The notes under the pieces are model-generated. The model saw nothing but the letters and a program-made list of their open reading frames with translations, made no database searches and was not told where the DNA came from. The position numbers and the translations under genes were made by a program. A stretch of 64,000 bases of DNA from Pedobacter polaris (lineage in GTDB: Bacteria; Bacteroidota; Bacteroidia; Sphingobacteriales; Sphingobacteriaceae), in contig NZ_SWBR01000004.1 in NCBI RefSeq assembly GCF_005116505.1, positions 248,001 through 312,000 on the forward strand, given 5' to 3'. Shown piece by piece: positions 54,901-63,375 of this stretch (position 1 is its first letter; every line of letters begins with the position of its first letter).

Positions 54901-55007
54901 AAGGTGACCCTAAAGCTTTACAATTTACAATTGGTGATGTAGTTTTTAAACCATTTTATGAAACATACGGGCGTCATTCTGTTTACCTAGATGTTACGTT
55001 AAAATAA
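51942..55007 (+). CDS. Multidomain GH127-type (DUF1680) glycosidase with LamG-like domain
   Basis: About 1021 residues from ATG 51942 (TTG 51894 adds 16). Signal peptide, then a LamG/concanavalin-like domain (about 35-215: LSISGWIYLRSKQVGQHFF, LTVVIDIPSKSMTAYVDG), a small beta domain (about 270-370, LPRLPSYIQGIYQNTRKGPK), and the GH127 helical catalytic domain (about 380-1020: AFNLDQVFLKTDAHGHETKF, RGHATGHYLTAIAQAYAG, FGGMNEAMARLYQITG, GQNETCATYNMLKLT, and GFTCCNGTAIESSTKL with the zinc Cys pair). GH127 enzymes cleave beta-L-arabinofuranose; related DUF1680 proteins may differ. The gene stands alone. Confidence 0.85.
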   Translation: MKMYKVFFHFILFVAVLSQGINTVQAQNGDQILDGIGETGMIARYVFNGDVKDWSRNNLHAKYQGSEIKFVKDDRFGKVLLLTGDNNTFVTIPGEALTDVESLSISGWIYLRSKQVGQHFFDFGKDATKHFFAAPVGTKSQNGYQVSITTEKDNKNGLVSPAIEINKWVHLTVVIDIPSKSMTAYVDGKPVGEVKDIPSELTAVFGLQPKEKLLYIGKSLLPGDPYLNAMIHDFRIYRIPLSKRQVAGIYNNSQKGTNQGVVNTTAKREDDLPYFSPNEAQLYNRYLVQVANVEVETAVGNLPRLPSYIQGIYQNTRKGPKVRVIWPSATDNNAVLKPGSYTITGRVAGTNFQPKAFITVKPSNKSTLPVAKLMAFNLDQVFLKTDAHGHETKFIENRDKFISTLAKTDPNSFLYMFRHAFGQKQPEGAKPLGVWDSQETKLRGHATGHYLTAIAQAYAGTGYDKALQANFSKKMEQMVNTLYELSQLSGKAKEAGAMHVSDPTAVPYGPGKSSYDSDLTDGGIRTDYWNWGKGFISAYPPDQFIMLENGAKYGGQKSQIWAPYYTLHKILAGLIDVYEVSGNKKALETATGMSDWVYARLSKLPTETLIKMWNTYIAGEFGGMNEAMARLYQITGKPNALKTAQLFDNIKVFYGDTKHSHGLAKNVDIFRGLHANQHIPQIVGSIEMYRASNNPEYYKVADNFWYKIVNDYMYSIGGVAGARNPANAECFISQPGTLYENGFSSDGQNETCATYNMLKLTSDLFLFDQRAELMDYYERGLYNHILASVAENSAANTYHVPLRPGSIKQFGNPDMTGFTCCNGTAIESSTKLQNSIYFKSKNNQALYVNLYIPSTLEWTERKVRIEQTTNFPKEDNTRLTIKGSGEFELNVRVPGWATKGFFVKINGVTQKLQAKPGTYLKISRKWKDGDVIELKMPFQFHLDPVMDQQNIASLFYGPILLAAQEPEARKEWRKVTLDVGDISKTIQGDPKALQFTIGDVVFKPFYETYGRHSVYLDVTLK

Positions 55008-55067
55008 TGGCTAAGGTTATACATTAAATTGACAGCTTGCATTTACATTACATGGTGCTAATTCTGC

Positions 55068-55433
55068 TTACGAACCTCGCAATATTTTTTCCATTTTCCT
55101 TCCTTTTGCTAATTCATCCACTAACTTGTCCAGATATCGAACCTGTTGGGTTAGAGGGTTTTCAATTTCCTCAATACGATACCCACAGATTATTCCTGTG
55201 ATAAGGTTTGCATTTGGATTTAGTGAGGCCAGTTGAAAGAATGTTTCAAAAGTTGCTTTTTTTTCAATTAGGTCTTTTAGCCTCTCATTATCGAAGCCAG
55301 TTAGCCATGTTATTACCTGATGCAACTCTTCTTTTGTTCTGCCTTTCTTCTCCACTTTTGTGAGATACATAGGATAAACTGAGGCAAAAGTCATTTTTGC
55401 AATACGCTCATTGTGTATGTTGGTGGTATTCAT
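55068..55433 (-). CDS. DUF2200-domain protein
   Basis: 121 residues matching the DUF2200 family over its length: RIAKMTFASVYPMYLTKVEK, KGRTKEELHQVITWLTGF, NPNANLITGIICGYRIEEIE, and the ending LTQQVRYLDKLVDELAKGRK. The function is unknown. It is a small cytoplasmic protein and monocistronic. Confidence 0.87.
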   Translation of the reverse strand: MNTTNIHNERIAKMTFASVYPMYLTKVEKKGRTKEELHQVITWLTGFDNERLKDLIEKKATFETFFQLASLNPNANLITGIICGYRIEEIENPLTQQVRYLDKLVDELAKGRKMEKILRGS

Positions 55434-55617
55434 ATCTATGTTAAATGACTAGGTTAAGATTCAAATTATATCAAAAATATCCATAAAAATATAGATGACC
55501 AAATAAACAGAACCAAAGGCAAAAAAGAAGAAATGGTTACGCCAAACTTCTTTAAGAATGTATATTTACATTATTGTTGTATAACAAGTTTAACCCCTCG
55601 CTCTTAAAAAATCAAAT

Positions 55618-55950
55618 ATGGAAAGAAATAGTTTTGTTGATGAAGAAGTTACGCACTATGTTTTATTCTGGCTTAAGAAAGATTTAAGCGAGCAGGAGAT
55701 TAATGAATTTGCGGCTTTTTTTGAGCTATTGAAAACCATACCAATTGTTAAATCGTTGCGATATGGAAGGTCAGCGAATACCAATCAAAGGGATGTAGTA
55801 GATAATTCATTTACCTACAACCTAATTGCAACTTTCAAGAACCTTAATGATATTGGCATTTACGAGAACCATCCCACACACCTAGATGCGATTAAACAAT
55901 ATCAACATTTTTGGGAAAAAGTAATCGTATATGATTCTCGGGTTGGATAA
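55618..55950 (+). CDS. Dabb-family (stress-responsive A/B barrel) protein
   Basis: 110 residues. The Dabb pattern is clear: VTHYVLFWLKKDLSEQEINE opens the barrel, then KSLRYGRSANTNQR, FTYNLIATFKNLNDIGIYEN and HPTHLDAIKQYQHFWEKVIV. Such ferredoxin-like dimers are common and mostly uncharacterised. Its stop overlaps, in another frame, the beginning of a second possible ORF. Confidence 0.85.
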   Translation: MERNSFVDEEVTHYVLFWLKKDLSEQEINEFAAFFELLKTIPIVKSLRYGRSANTNQRDVVDNSFTYNLIATFKNLNDIGIYENHPTHLDAIKQYQHFWEKVIVYDSRVG

Positions 55951-56029
55951 ACAATCTCATTTAATGTGTTTTTTTAGGCTGATAAACAAATTAGGAATAC
56001 TTTTGTTATTAGAGTTTAACCCAGTCATC

Positions 56030-56326
56030 ATGAATGCCTTCAATATCTTGATCAGCAGAAATAATCGACTAATTAACCTAAACATCCGTCCAGTTGGGGA
56101 TATTGGTTTTATGGTGCTTTTCAAGGGTGCATTGGTGGGTGAGCTTTTTTTGGATGAACAGGGTAGTGCATGGGGGGCAATCTCTGCAAGGGAGCTCTTC
56201 AAATATGGCAACATCGATTATCCCTGTGACGAATCTGCCGACTGTAGGGGGTTAATATTCGATAAGGAACTGATTAGTAGAATTGGGAGGGAAATATCAA
56301 ATGTACGCTATTTGTCTAATCACTAG
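56030..56326 (+). CDS. Small protein of unknown function
   Basis: 98 residues from ATG 56030 (the frame is open back to 55931, overlapping the Dabb gene, but that extension gives an unlikely hydrophobic start). It begins MNAFNILISRNNRLINLNIR and ends ELISRIGREISNVRYLSNH. No family was recognised. A mid-region GALVGELFLDEQGSAWGAIS may be a strand-turn-strand. It is probably a cytoplasmic protein. Confidence 0.5.
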   Translation: MNAFNILISRNNRLINLNIRPVGDIGFMVLFKGALVGELFLDEQGSAWGAISARELFKYGNIDYPCDESADCRGLIFDKELISRIGREISNVRYLSNH

Positions 56327-56413
56327 TTTAATCTATTAAATACCTTCATGTAATAGGTTCAAATTATCGGTCAAATGAAAAAGAGGCAACATAGGTTAAA
56401 CCAGAATTGACAC

Positions 56414-57556
56414 TTATTTATTTTTAAATAACATTGTAAAAGTAGTGCCTACATTTTCTGTGCTTTTACAGTCTAGCTCGCCATTCATTAAGTTTACATA
56501 CCGAAGAACAATGTTGAGACCTAGACCAGTTCCTGGGATAGTACCCGTATTGGATGCCCTAAAAAAAGCACCAAACAACTGCTCTTGATCTTCTTGTGGT
56601 ATTCCGATACCATTGTCTGTTACCGTTACTTTATAATGTTCTTCGTTAATTTCTGTTATTAATTCAATAATTGAATTTTCGCCAGAGTATTTAATAGCAT
56701 TAGAAAGAAGGTTAATTAAACAATTCCTTAAAAGATGCTGATCTAAAAAAACATCGTATGCATTACCAATATGCCTATAGTTGAGTATTTGATTATTTTT
56801 AGCCAACATTTGCATTTCTTCTTTAATTTCTTGGGCCAAAGCCACCAAGTCAAAATTTTTAAGCTGTACACCTACTTTCCCTGCCTCTATGCCTTCTAAT
56901 GAAAGAAACTCATTTAAAATGGTGTTGAGATTATGAACGTCAGCCTTAACCATATTTACGTGCTTTAAAATATTCTCCTTATCGGAAAGCTGTAGATATT
57001 TGTCAATAAGTATTGCTGAAAGTTGTATAGAACTTAATGGTGTACGAAATTCATGAGAAGCCATTGATAAAAAACTACTTTTCAATTGACTTAATTCCTT
57101 TTCCTTTGCTAAAGAAAAGCTTACCTCGGCCTTGGCAATTTCAGTTTCGTTAAGTTTAATTGCAGTTTTCTTTCGTTCAACCGCGTAGATGATACTTTTA
57201 TAAAGCATGCTGGCATCTAATTGATCTTTGATCAAATAATCGGAAATTCCCTGAGAAATAGATCTAATACTGAAATCAATATCTCCGTGTCCTGTTAAGA
57301 TGATAATTGGACACTGTGAACTAAGCTCAAGCATCTCAGTTACTAATGCCTGTCCACTTTTATCAGGGAGGGAAAGATCTAATAAGGCTACATCAAAATC
57401 TGCATTTTGGTTGGACAATGCCTCTACAGCCTGATTAAAATTTTCTGCATAAACGAGGGTAGGATTTAAAATCTGCTCATTTAAAAATATTTCGATTAAT
57501 GCAACATCTCCAGGGTTGTCTTCAATGACCAAAATTTTAAAGTGCTTTTTATCCAT
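56414..57556 (-). CDS. Receiver-histidine kinase (REC-HisKA-HATPase)
   Basis: 380 residues: REC domain (about 1-120, ILVIEDNPGDVALIEIFL with the acidic pocket, VALLDLSLPDKSG with the phospho-Asp, IIILTGHGD and LIKDQ), a coiled linker, HisKA (LKSSFLSMASHEFRTPLSSI, phospho-His in SHEFRTPL) and HATPase (LINLLSNAIKYSGE, DNGIGIPQEDQEQLF, GTGLGLNIVLRYV). It is soluble, with no transmembrane segment, so it likely relays a signal from a receptor kinase. It faces away from the YfiR/kinase genes, with about 420 bases between. Confidence 0.9.
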   Translation of the reverse strand: MDKKHFKILVIEDNPGDVALIEIFLNEQILNPTLVYAENFNQAVEALSNQNADFDVALLDLSLPDKSGQALVTEMLELSSQCPIIILTGHGDIDFSIRSISQGISDYLIKDQLDASMLYKSIIYAVERKKTAIKLNETEIAKAEVSFSLAKEKELSQLKSSFLSMASHEFRTPLSSIQLSAILIDKYLQLSDKENILKHVNMVKADVHNLNTILNEFLSLEGIEAGKVGVQLKNFDLVALAQEIKEEMQMLAKNNQILNYRHIGNAYDVFLDQHLLRNCLINLLSNAIKYSGENSIIELITEINEEHYKVTVTDNGIGIPQEDQEQLFGAFFRASNTGTIPGTGLGLNIVLRYVNLMNGELDCKSTENVGTTFTMLFKNK

Positions 57557-57566
57557 AATGCTTTAC

Positions 57567-57591
57567 AAAAAAAAACTCTTATTAGAGTTTT
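57567..57591 (-). promoter_or_regulatory. Hairpin with T tract just upstream of the receiver-kinase start
   Basis: On the minus strand: AAAACTCT, loop AATA, AGAGTTTT, then five more T, ending 11 bases before the start codon at 57556. It could be a weak terminator or attenuator in the leader. The stem has only two G-C pairs, so confidence is low. Confidence 0.3.
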
Positions 57592-57719
57592 AATCAATAG
57601 CGTAAGATATAAAAATTATCTATTTTCTGGAAGTGCGCTCTTTTTTGTATAAAAAATCGCTTGTATTAATTCAATTTCTTTTTTAAATTTAATATGCTTA
57701 ACCAAATATAATATTATTT

Positions 57720-57821
57720 ATGGGTCCCAAAAATGCTAAGATTAGGCTTGTTGCTTTAGTTCTTCCATTTCTTTTATTGGGCCTTATACAAAATGCAGTG
57801 GCCCAAACTTTATATATTTAA
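57720..57821 (+). pseudogene. Orphan signal peptide, probable remnant of an exported protein gene
   Basis: A 33-codon frame reads MGPKNAKIRLVALVLPFLLL then GLIQNAVAQTLYI and stop. It is a complete signal peptide (basic start, hydrophobic core, AVAQ cleavage site) with only four residues after it. A YfiR-family protein and a membrane kinase follow in the same direction; in Bacteroidota such genes often sit behind a TonB-dependent receptor gene, so this may be what is left of one. Confidence 0.4.
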
Positions 57822-58005
57822 ATTCTTTAAATTTAACCATACATTATTGGTAAGTTGCCTACCTATATCTTTTTGACCTATTAAGGATTGATTACCTTAG
57901 CATCAACTTTATGAGAATTAAAAATATGGAATTATTATGCCAACCCAGATCGATTAAAACAACAACACGTAGAATTTGGCAATTAAAACAAAATATACAA
58001 AGGCA

Positions 58006-58587
58006 ATGAGGATAGTTAGACTATTTATCCAGCTTAAGAAGCTAACAATTAAAATTTGGTGCTCGGTACTGGTTTTGTTTCTTTTGAGCGGAATGAAGAA
58101 TCCTGATATAGAAGATACTCCTAACGAATATCAGTTAAAGGCGGTTTTTCTTTATAATTTTACGCAATTTGTTGCTTGGCCAAATAAATCCTTTAAAAAT
58201 GAAAAGGATCCTTTCATTATCGGTATATTAGGTGAAAACCCTTTTGGAAGTTTTTTAGAAGAAACTATTCGGGATGAGTCTGTAAAAGGACATCCGATTA
58301 TTGTTCGCCACTTTGATAGTGTAAAGGATATTAAAACCTGCCATATTTTGTACATTAATCTTAAAAACCAAAATGAGATGGAAGAAGTACTGATAAGGCT
58401 TAAAAACCAGAATATCCTTACTGTTGGTGATGCGTCTAAGTTTATACAGTTAGGAGGAATCATTGGCTTTGTTCTTTCGGACAATAAAGTTGGCTTTAAG
58501 ATTAATGTTGATGCAGCTAACCTCACAGATCTCTCTATAAGTTCAAAGCTATTAAGGCTAGCTACAGTTACTAAAGTAAAAAATTAA
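58006..58587 (+). CDS. YfiR-family (DUF4154) protein
   Basis: 193 residues from ATG 58006 (a TTG at 57976 adds ten). One hydrophobic segment near residues 14-30 looks like a signal or anchor (IKIWCSVLVLFLLSGMKN). The YfiR domain follows: NEYQLKAVFLYNFTQFVAWP, IIGILGENPFG, CHILYINLKNQNEME, LTVGDASKFIQLGGIIGFVL and VDAANLTDLSISSKLLRLA. YfiR is a periplasmic partner of membrane signalling proteins such as YfiN, often controlling biofilm or motility. It starts three bases before the CHASE8/HAMP/PAS kinase (58591), so the two likely form a sensor pair. Confidence 0.9.
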   Translation: MRIVRLFIQLKKLTIKIWCSVLVLFLLSGMKNPDIEDTPNEYQLKAVFLYNFTQFVAWPNKSFKNEKDPFIIGILGENPFGSFLEETIRDESVKGHPIIVRHFDSVKDIKTCHILYINLKNQNEMEEVLIRLKNQNILTVGDASKFIQLGGIIGFVLSDNKVGFKINVDAANLTDLSISSKLLRLATVTKVKN

Positions 58588-58590
58588 TCT

Positions 58591-60396
58591 ATGTTCGGAA
58601 AAAATGTTTCGATTAAAAGAAAATTGATGACAGCGATATTGGTCAATAGCGCATCTGTTTTGCTTTTGGCCTGTATTGCATTTTTTTCTTACGAATATTA
58701 TTCTTTTCGCAAATCTTCTTTAAGTAGGCTTTCTACGATTGGAAAAATTGTTGCTATAAATAGTACAGCCTCTTTAGCTTTTAAAGATCATAAGGATGCC
58801 ACAGAAATTTTACTTGCTTTAAAATCAGAACCCCGGATTCTAGTTGCTGCTCTTTATGATAAAGAAAACCATTTATTTGCCCAATATCCAATAAATGCCC
58901 CTGCTGATGCTTTTCCAAAAAAAGTAGGAAGTAATGGGTCTCAATATCAAAACAATTTTATTACACTTTTCCAGCCAATTGTACAATACAATAAACAATT
59001 AGGCACACTTTATATAAAGTATGACATGAAAACGCTTTATGAACGATTTAAAGTTTACACTGCGGTAGTAATCCTAATTATTATACTTATCTCTTGTTGG
59101 GCTTATTTTCTTTCATTAAAGCTTCAGCAACGCATTGCAGGCCCAATTTTAGAATTAGCTGAAACTGCAAGAGCAATTTCCGATGATAAAGATTACTCTG
59201 TTCGTGCAGTAGAGGTGGGATCTGATGAACTAGGGCGGTTAACAGAGTCGTTCAATTACATGATTATGCAGATTGAAAAGCAGAATATTTCTATCGTTTC
59301 CATTAATCATCAATTGGAGCAAAGCAGTGCTGAACTTCAGGATATTATGGATTATTCTGTAGACGTAATTTGTACGCTGGATAGAAAAGGCAATTTCGTG
59401 AAAATTAGTGCAGCAGCGAAAACATTGTGGGACTACGAACCTTTTGAACTGATTGGCTGTAATCTAAAAAACTTGGTACACCAAGATGATATAGCAGGTA
59501 TTGACCCAGTTATTGAACTAATTATTAACGGAGAGCAGAGTACCAATTTTGAAAACAGATTTATTAGAAAAGATGGCAAAGAAGTCTCGATGATCTGGTC
59601 TGCGAGATGGAAAGAAAAGGAAAAACTAATATATTGTATCGCCAGAGATGCCACAGCGATTAAGAATGCAGAATATAAACTTCAAAAAAGGGCAAAAGAA
59701 CTAGCTTATTCGAATGAAGAATTAGAGCAGTTCGCCTATATTGCCTCTCACGATCTACAGGAGCCACTTAGGATGGTAAGCAGTTTTTTAACGCAACTTG
59801 AGAAAAAATATAAAGATCAGCTTGATGACAAAGCTAAGCAATACATAAATTTTGCAGTAGATGGTGCTGTGCGGATGAGACGTATTATTTTAGATCTATT
59901 GGAATATTCTAGAATTGGAAAAAAGAAGGAACACTTAGAGTTGGTTGATCTAAATGAAGTTGTTAACCAAGTGGTTCAATTCTGCAAAACAACTATTGAA
60001 GAAAAAGGAGCTCAGGTTATAGCGGAGAACCTGCCAACGGTGAGAGCTATAAGAATGCCTGTGCAGCAAATGCTACAAAATCTGATTGGTAATGCGCTAA
60101 AATATCAAAAGGAAAATGTGAAACCCATAGTTAAAATCATTGCAGAGGAAGAGGAAACGTATTGGAAAATTTCCGTAATTGACAATGGTATCGGTATTGA
60201 CCCTCAATTTTTCGACAAAATATTTTTAGCTTTTCAAAGATTACATAATAATACCGAATATTCTGGTTCAGGAATTGGATTGGCTATCTGTAAAAAAATT
60301 GCCGAAAAATATGACATTCAACTTTGGGTAGAATCTGAGCTGGACAAAGGCTCAATTTTTACTTTTACAATTACTAAGAATAATGATAAACAATAG
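58591..60396 (+). CDS. Membrane histidine kinase with CHASE8-like, HAMP and PAS domains
   Basis: 601 residues: TM1 (about 14-30), a periplasmic CHASE8-like domain (about 30-150, with INSTASLAFKDHKDATEILL), TM2 (about 155-175), HAMP (about 175-230), PAS (about 245-360, VDVICTLDRKGNFVKISAAA), HisKA (FAYIASHDLQEPLRMVSSFL, phospho-His in SHDLQEPL), HATPase (NLIGNALKYQKENVK, GIGIDPQFFDKIFLAF, GSGIGLAICKKIAEKY). CHASE8 kinases in Bacteroidota are typically partnered with YfiR, exactly as here. The two downstream genes are receivers, so a phosphorelay is likely. Confidence 0.92.
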   Translation: MFGKNVSIKRKLMTAILVNSASVLLLACIAFFSYEYYSFRKSSLSRLSTIGKIVAINSTASLAFKDHKDATEILLALKSEPRILVAALYDKENHLFAQYPINAPADAFPKKVGSNGSQYQNNFITLFQPIVQYNKQLGTLYIKYDMKTLYERFKVYTAVVILIIILISCWAYFLSLKLQQRIAGPILELAETARAISDDKDYSVRAVEVGSDELGRLTESFNYMIMQIEKQNISIVSINHQLEQSSAELQDIMDYSVDVICTLDRKGNFVKISAAAKTLWDYEPFELIGCNLKNLVHQDDIAGIDPVIELIINGEQSTNFENRFIRKDGKEVSMIWSARWKEKEKLIYCIARDATAIKNAEYKLQKRAKELAYSNEELEQFAYIASHDLQEPLRMVSSFLTQLEKKYKDQLDDKAKQYINFAVDGAVRMRRIILDLLEYSRIGKKKEHLELVDLNEVVNQVVQFCKTTIEEKGAQVIAENLPTVRAIRMPVQQMLQNLIGNALKYQKENVKPIVKIIAEEEETYWKISVIDNGIGIDPQFFDKIFLAFQRLHNNTEYSGSGIGLAICKKIAEKYDIQLWVESELDKGSIFTFTITKNNDKQ

Positions 60397-60505
60397 TCAC
60401 ATCATTAATATAAAGGATTTGCTTAACTTAAAAAATTAGCTTACCTTTTTAAAAAAAAATATATAGATTCAATTAAAAGATTTTTGTACTACAACCCACT
60501 AGAAA

Positions 60506-60937
60506 ATGACCGAACCAGCTTTAATCTTGTTAGTTGAAGACAGCGAAGGAGACATCCTATTAACAACCGAAGCCTTAGTGGAAGGGCGGATTAACAGTAA
60601 ACTTTTTGTTGTTAAAGATGGTTGGGAGGCCATCCAATATTTAGAAAAAAAAGGGAAATATAGCAACTCTATAACTCCAGATCTGGTGTTGTTAGACGTA
60701 AACCTTCCAAAGATAAATGGACATGAAGTACTTAAATTTATCAAATCAAAAGAAAATCTGAAACATATACCAGTGGTTATGCTAACAACTTCTTCTTCTG
60801 AGAAAGATATCATGAATTCTTATCAGAATAATGTAAACTGTTACATTACAAAGCCTGTAGATTCAGAAGAATTTATAAGAGCAATTGCTTCAATTAAAGA
60901 CTTTTGGATAAGTGTAGTTCAATTACCTAAAGTTTAA
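60506..60937 (+). CDS. Rcp1-like single-domain response regulator
   Basis: 143 residues of a receiver: ILLVEDSEGDILLTTEAL (acidic pocket), PDLVLLDVNLPKINGHEVLK (phospho-Asp), VVMLTTSSSEKDIMNSYQ (Thr/Ser switch) and YITKPVDSEEF (Lys). This subgroup with a long loop after strand 2 (VKDGWEAIQYLEKKGKYSNS) is of the phytochrome-associated Rcp1 type. It has no output domain and is the natural target of the kinase upstream. The next gene starts two bases after its stop. Confidence 0.92.
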   Translation: MTEPALILLVEDSEGDILLTTEALVEGRINSKLFVVKDGWEAIQYLEKKGKYSNSITPDLVLLDVNLPKINGHEVLKFIKSKENLKHIPVVMLTTSSSEKDIMNSYQNNVNCYITKPVDSEEFIRAIASIKDFWISVVQLPKV

Positions 60938-60939
60938 GA

Positions 60940-62691
60940 ATGTCTGAGTCTTCAAAATTACGTATACTAGTGATAGAAGATAATGCAGGAGATTTTCTGC
61001 TTATAGAAGACTATTTAACCGAGATTTTTGATGAGCCAGATGTTCTAAATGCTACAACGCTTTCTCAAGCAAAACACATGATCACTAGTGAAGCTGCACT
61101 CAGTGTGATTTTACTTGACCTTTCCTTGCCTGATGCCTTAGGTGGTACTTTAGTAACAGATATTGTTGAAATTGCTAAAGGTGTACCCATTATTGTATTA
61201 ACAGGTTATAATGACAAGCATTATGGTGTAAAGACGCTTTATTTAGGTGTTTCAGATTATTTATTAAAGGATGAACTCACGCTTACCAACCTACATAAAA
61301 GCATTGTGTATAGTATTGAGCGTGAAATAATTAATCAGAAGCTAAACCAATCCGAAGAAAGTTACCGTAAGTTATTTAATCTTAGTCCTTTACCACAATG
61401 GGTATACGATATTGAGACTTTGCAGTTTATGGATGTAAATAATGCAGCAATTGAACATTACGGATATAGTAGGGAAGAATTTCTTACAATGACACTTCGG
61501 GATATAAGGAATGAAGAAGATTTTGAGATTTTAAAGGAAACGATAAACCAGATTAAACACGATAAACAGATAGAAAGGAAGACCTGGCGACATATTAAAA
61601 AAAATGGAGAAGTTATTTATGTAAACATTCAGAGCAACTCGATACTTTTTAATCATAAACAGGCAAGGCTAACCCTAATTGTTGATATTACCAATAACCT
61701 TAATGCCGAAGCTGCATTAAAAGCGAGCGAACTACGATTTAAAGCATTGGTGCAAGAGGGAGCAGATCTTATCGCAGTTATGGATAAAACTGGAAATTAC
61801 CTGTATGTGAGTCCCTCAACAAAATCTATATGGGGTTTATCTCCTGAAGTTTATATTGGGAGAAATGTATTCGATTTTGTGCATAAAGATGATGTTGGTA
61901 AGATTATAGTACAATTTAAATCTTTAAGTGAACATAAACGAATAGAGGTAGCACCATTTAGGTTTAAAGGCAAAGGCGACGAATACAGGTGGATTGAGAC
62001 CATTCTTACTGACCTAACAGACGACCCAGCAGTTGGAGGAATAATTTCAAACTCAAGGGATATTACACATAGGGTAGAGATCGAAAAAGAAATTGAAGAA
62101 AGTATTAAACGCTATGATACTGTTTCAAAAGCTACAAGTGATGCCATTTATGAATGGGACTTTGCAAGTAATATGGTGATATGGAACCGAGGGCTTAAAG
62201 GAATATTTGGTCACAATGTGAATCTGGAAACTACTATAGATTTTTGGCGAGAACATGTACATCCAGCTGATATAGATATGGTGATGTCTAATCTCAATGA
62301 ACGCATTAAAAAGAAAGAATTTAGAATGCAAGACAATTACCGGTTCAGATGTGAGGATGGCTCTTATAAAGATGTATTTGATAGAGGATTTATCATTTAT
62401 AAACAGGACGAACCCATAAAGATGATTGGCGCCATGCAGGATATTACTGATCAGACCAATTACATTAACCAGATAGAAGAACAGAACAAAAAATTAAATG
62501 AAATTTCATGGATGCAGTCTCATGTGGTAAGGGCTCCATTATGTAATATTATGAGCTTGTCAGAATTACTTGATTTTGAAACAAAAGAAATAGAGGCAAA
62601 TCAAGAAATTGTGAAAAGACTCGTTGATTCTGCCATAGAATTAGATGAGATCATTAAAGTTATTCAGAAAAAAGCAGATGGATTATTATAA
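60940..62691 (+). CDS. REC-PAS-PAS-PAS protein ending in a HisKA-like helix, no HATPase domain
   Basis: 583 residues: REC (about 1-125, ILVIEDNAGDFLLIEDYLTE, ILLDLSLPDALGG), PAS 1 (about 140-255, SEESYRKLFNLSPLPQWVYD), PAS 2 (about 265-380, FKALVQEGADLIAVMDKTGN), PAS 3 (about 385-505, YDTVSKATSDAIYEWDFASN), then a dimerisation helix pair with WMQSHVVRAPLCNIMSLSEL. The His in SHVVRAPL is at the HisKA position, but the frame ends about 65 residues later without any ATP-binding domain. It may be a histidine phosphotransfer adaptor. The start is ATG 60940, immediately after the receiver gene. Confidence 0.88.
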   Translation: MSESSKLRILVIEDNAGDFLLIEDYLTEIFDEPDVLNATTLSQAKHMITSEAALSVILLDLSLPDALGGTLVTDIVEIAKGVPIIVLTGYNDKHYGVKTLYLGVSDYLLKDELTLTNLHKSIVYSIEREIINQKLNQSEESYRKLFNLSPLPQWVYDIETLQFMDVNNAAIEHYGYSREEFLTMTLRDIRNEEDFEILKETINQIKHDKQIERKTWRHIKKNGEVIYVNIQSNSILFNHKQARLTLIVDITNNLNAEAALKASELRFKALVQEGADLIAVMDKTGNYLYVSPSTKSIWGLSPEVYIGRNVFDFVHKDDVGKIIVQFKSLSEHKRIEVAPFRFKGKGDEYRWIETILTDLTDDPAVGGIISNSRDITHRVEIEKEIEESIKRYDTVSKATSDAIYEWDFASNMVIWNRGLKGIFGHNVNLETTIDFWREHVHPADIDMVMSNLNERIKKKEFRMQDNYRFRCEDGSYKDVFDRGFIIYKQDEPIKMIGAMQDITDQTNYINQIEEQNKKLNEISWMQSHVVRAPLCNIMSLSELLDFETKEIEANQEIVKRLVDSAIELDEIIKVIQKKADGLL

Positions 62692-62760
62692 CTATTTTAG
62701 TTAAATGAAGGCTTGGATAAAGATAACAACGCTAGATTTTAATAAATAGGTTGATGTAAT

Positions 62761-63375
62761 TTAAGATTTAGCATCTAGGTTAAGTGCTAACGTGAAAGTT
62801 AACAGGTCATTACATTTCAATGCTTTTAACTTAGCTTTATTTGCCGAAGTAATAAGGTTGCTTAGTAAAATTGTGTTTGTACCGTTAAATTTTACATTTT
62901 TATTTTGATCTACTTCATAGTCTAGGTATAGACTTACTGAATGCGTTTCTCCTGCAAATGTGAAATCTCCTACAAGGTGTACTTTTTTCATAATTGGCAA
63001 TACCATTTGTCTTGTAAGTTTGAATGAGATTTTTTGAGCTTCTCCATTGGTTAATAAAGTATATAGCTCTGAGTCTAATTCTTCACCCTCATTTGTTACT
63101 ATATTTGTTAATATATCGAATTTAAGCTCACTTATTCTATCTAGCTCTCCATCTTTTATAATAAAGCTTCCTTCACTATTCAAACTCTTAAAGCCCATAG
63201 TCCAGTTATTTAATTTTGAATAACCAGATAATTTCATTTTTGATTCAGCGTTGCTTTTGTACATTAATGCTGTACCTGTACTGTTGGTAAAAGCAGAAAA
63301 GAAAAATAATAGTGCACAAAGGCTAAGGGTGCGGAGTGCTAAAGTATAGATACTTTTTGTGTTGAAATTTTCCAT
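62761..63375 (-). CDS. YceI-like exported protein
   Basis: 204 residues with a signal peptide (LALRTLSLCALLFFFSAF, cleaved near NSTGTA). The YceI-like barrel follows: MKLSGYSKLNNWTMGFKSLN, the strand segment FDILTNIVTNEGEELDSELY, GEAQKISFKLTRQMVLPIMK and VHLVGDFTFAGETHSVSLYL. YceI proteins are periplasmic lipocalin-like barrels that bind isoprenoid-type lipids. A CRP/FNR-type palindrome lies upstream, so the gene may be under control of the neighbouring Crp/Fnr regulator. Confidence 0.85.
   Translation of the reverse strand: MENFNTKSIYTLALRTLSLCALLFFFSAFTNSTGTALMYKSNAESKMKLSGYSKLNNWTMGFKSLNSEGSFIIKDGELDRISELKFDILTNIVTNEGEELDSELYTLLTNGEAQKISFKLTRQMVLPIMKKVHLVGDFTFAGETHSVSLYLDYEVDQNKNVKFNGTNTILLSNLITSANKAKLKALKCNDLLTFTLALNLDAKS

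Larger units (their letters stand above)
57557..58005. other. Intergenic region with a hairpin and an orphan signal peptide
   Basis: It includes a small hairpin with a T tract on the minus strand (57567-57591) and a 33-codon frame that codes only a signal peptide (57720-57821), both listed separately. Nothing else is recognised. Confidence 0.5.
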
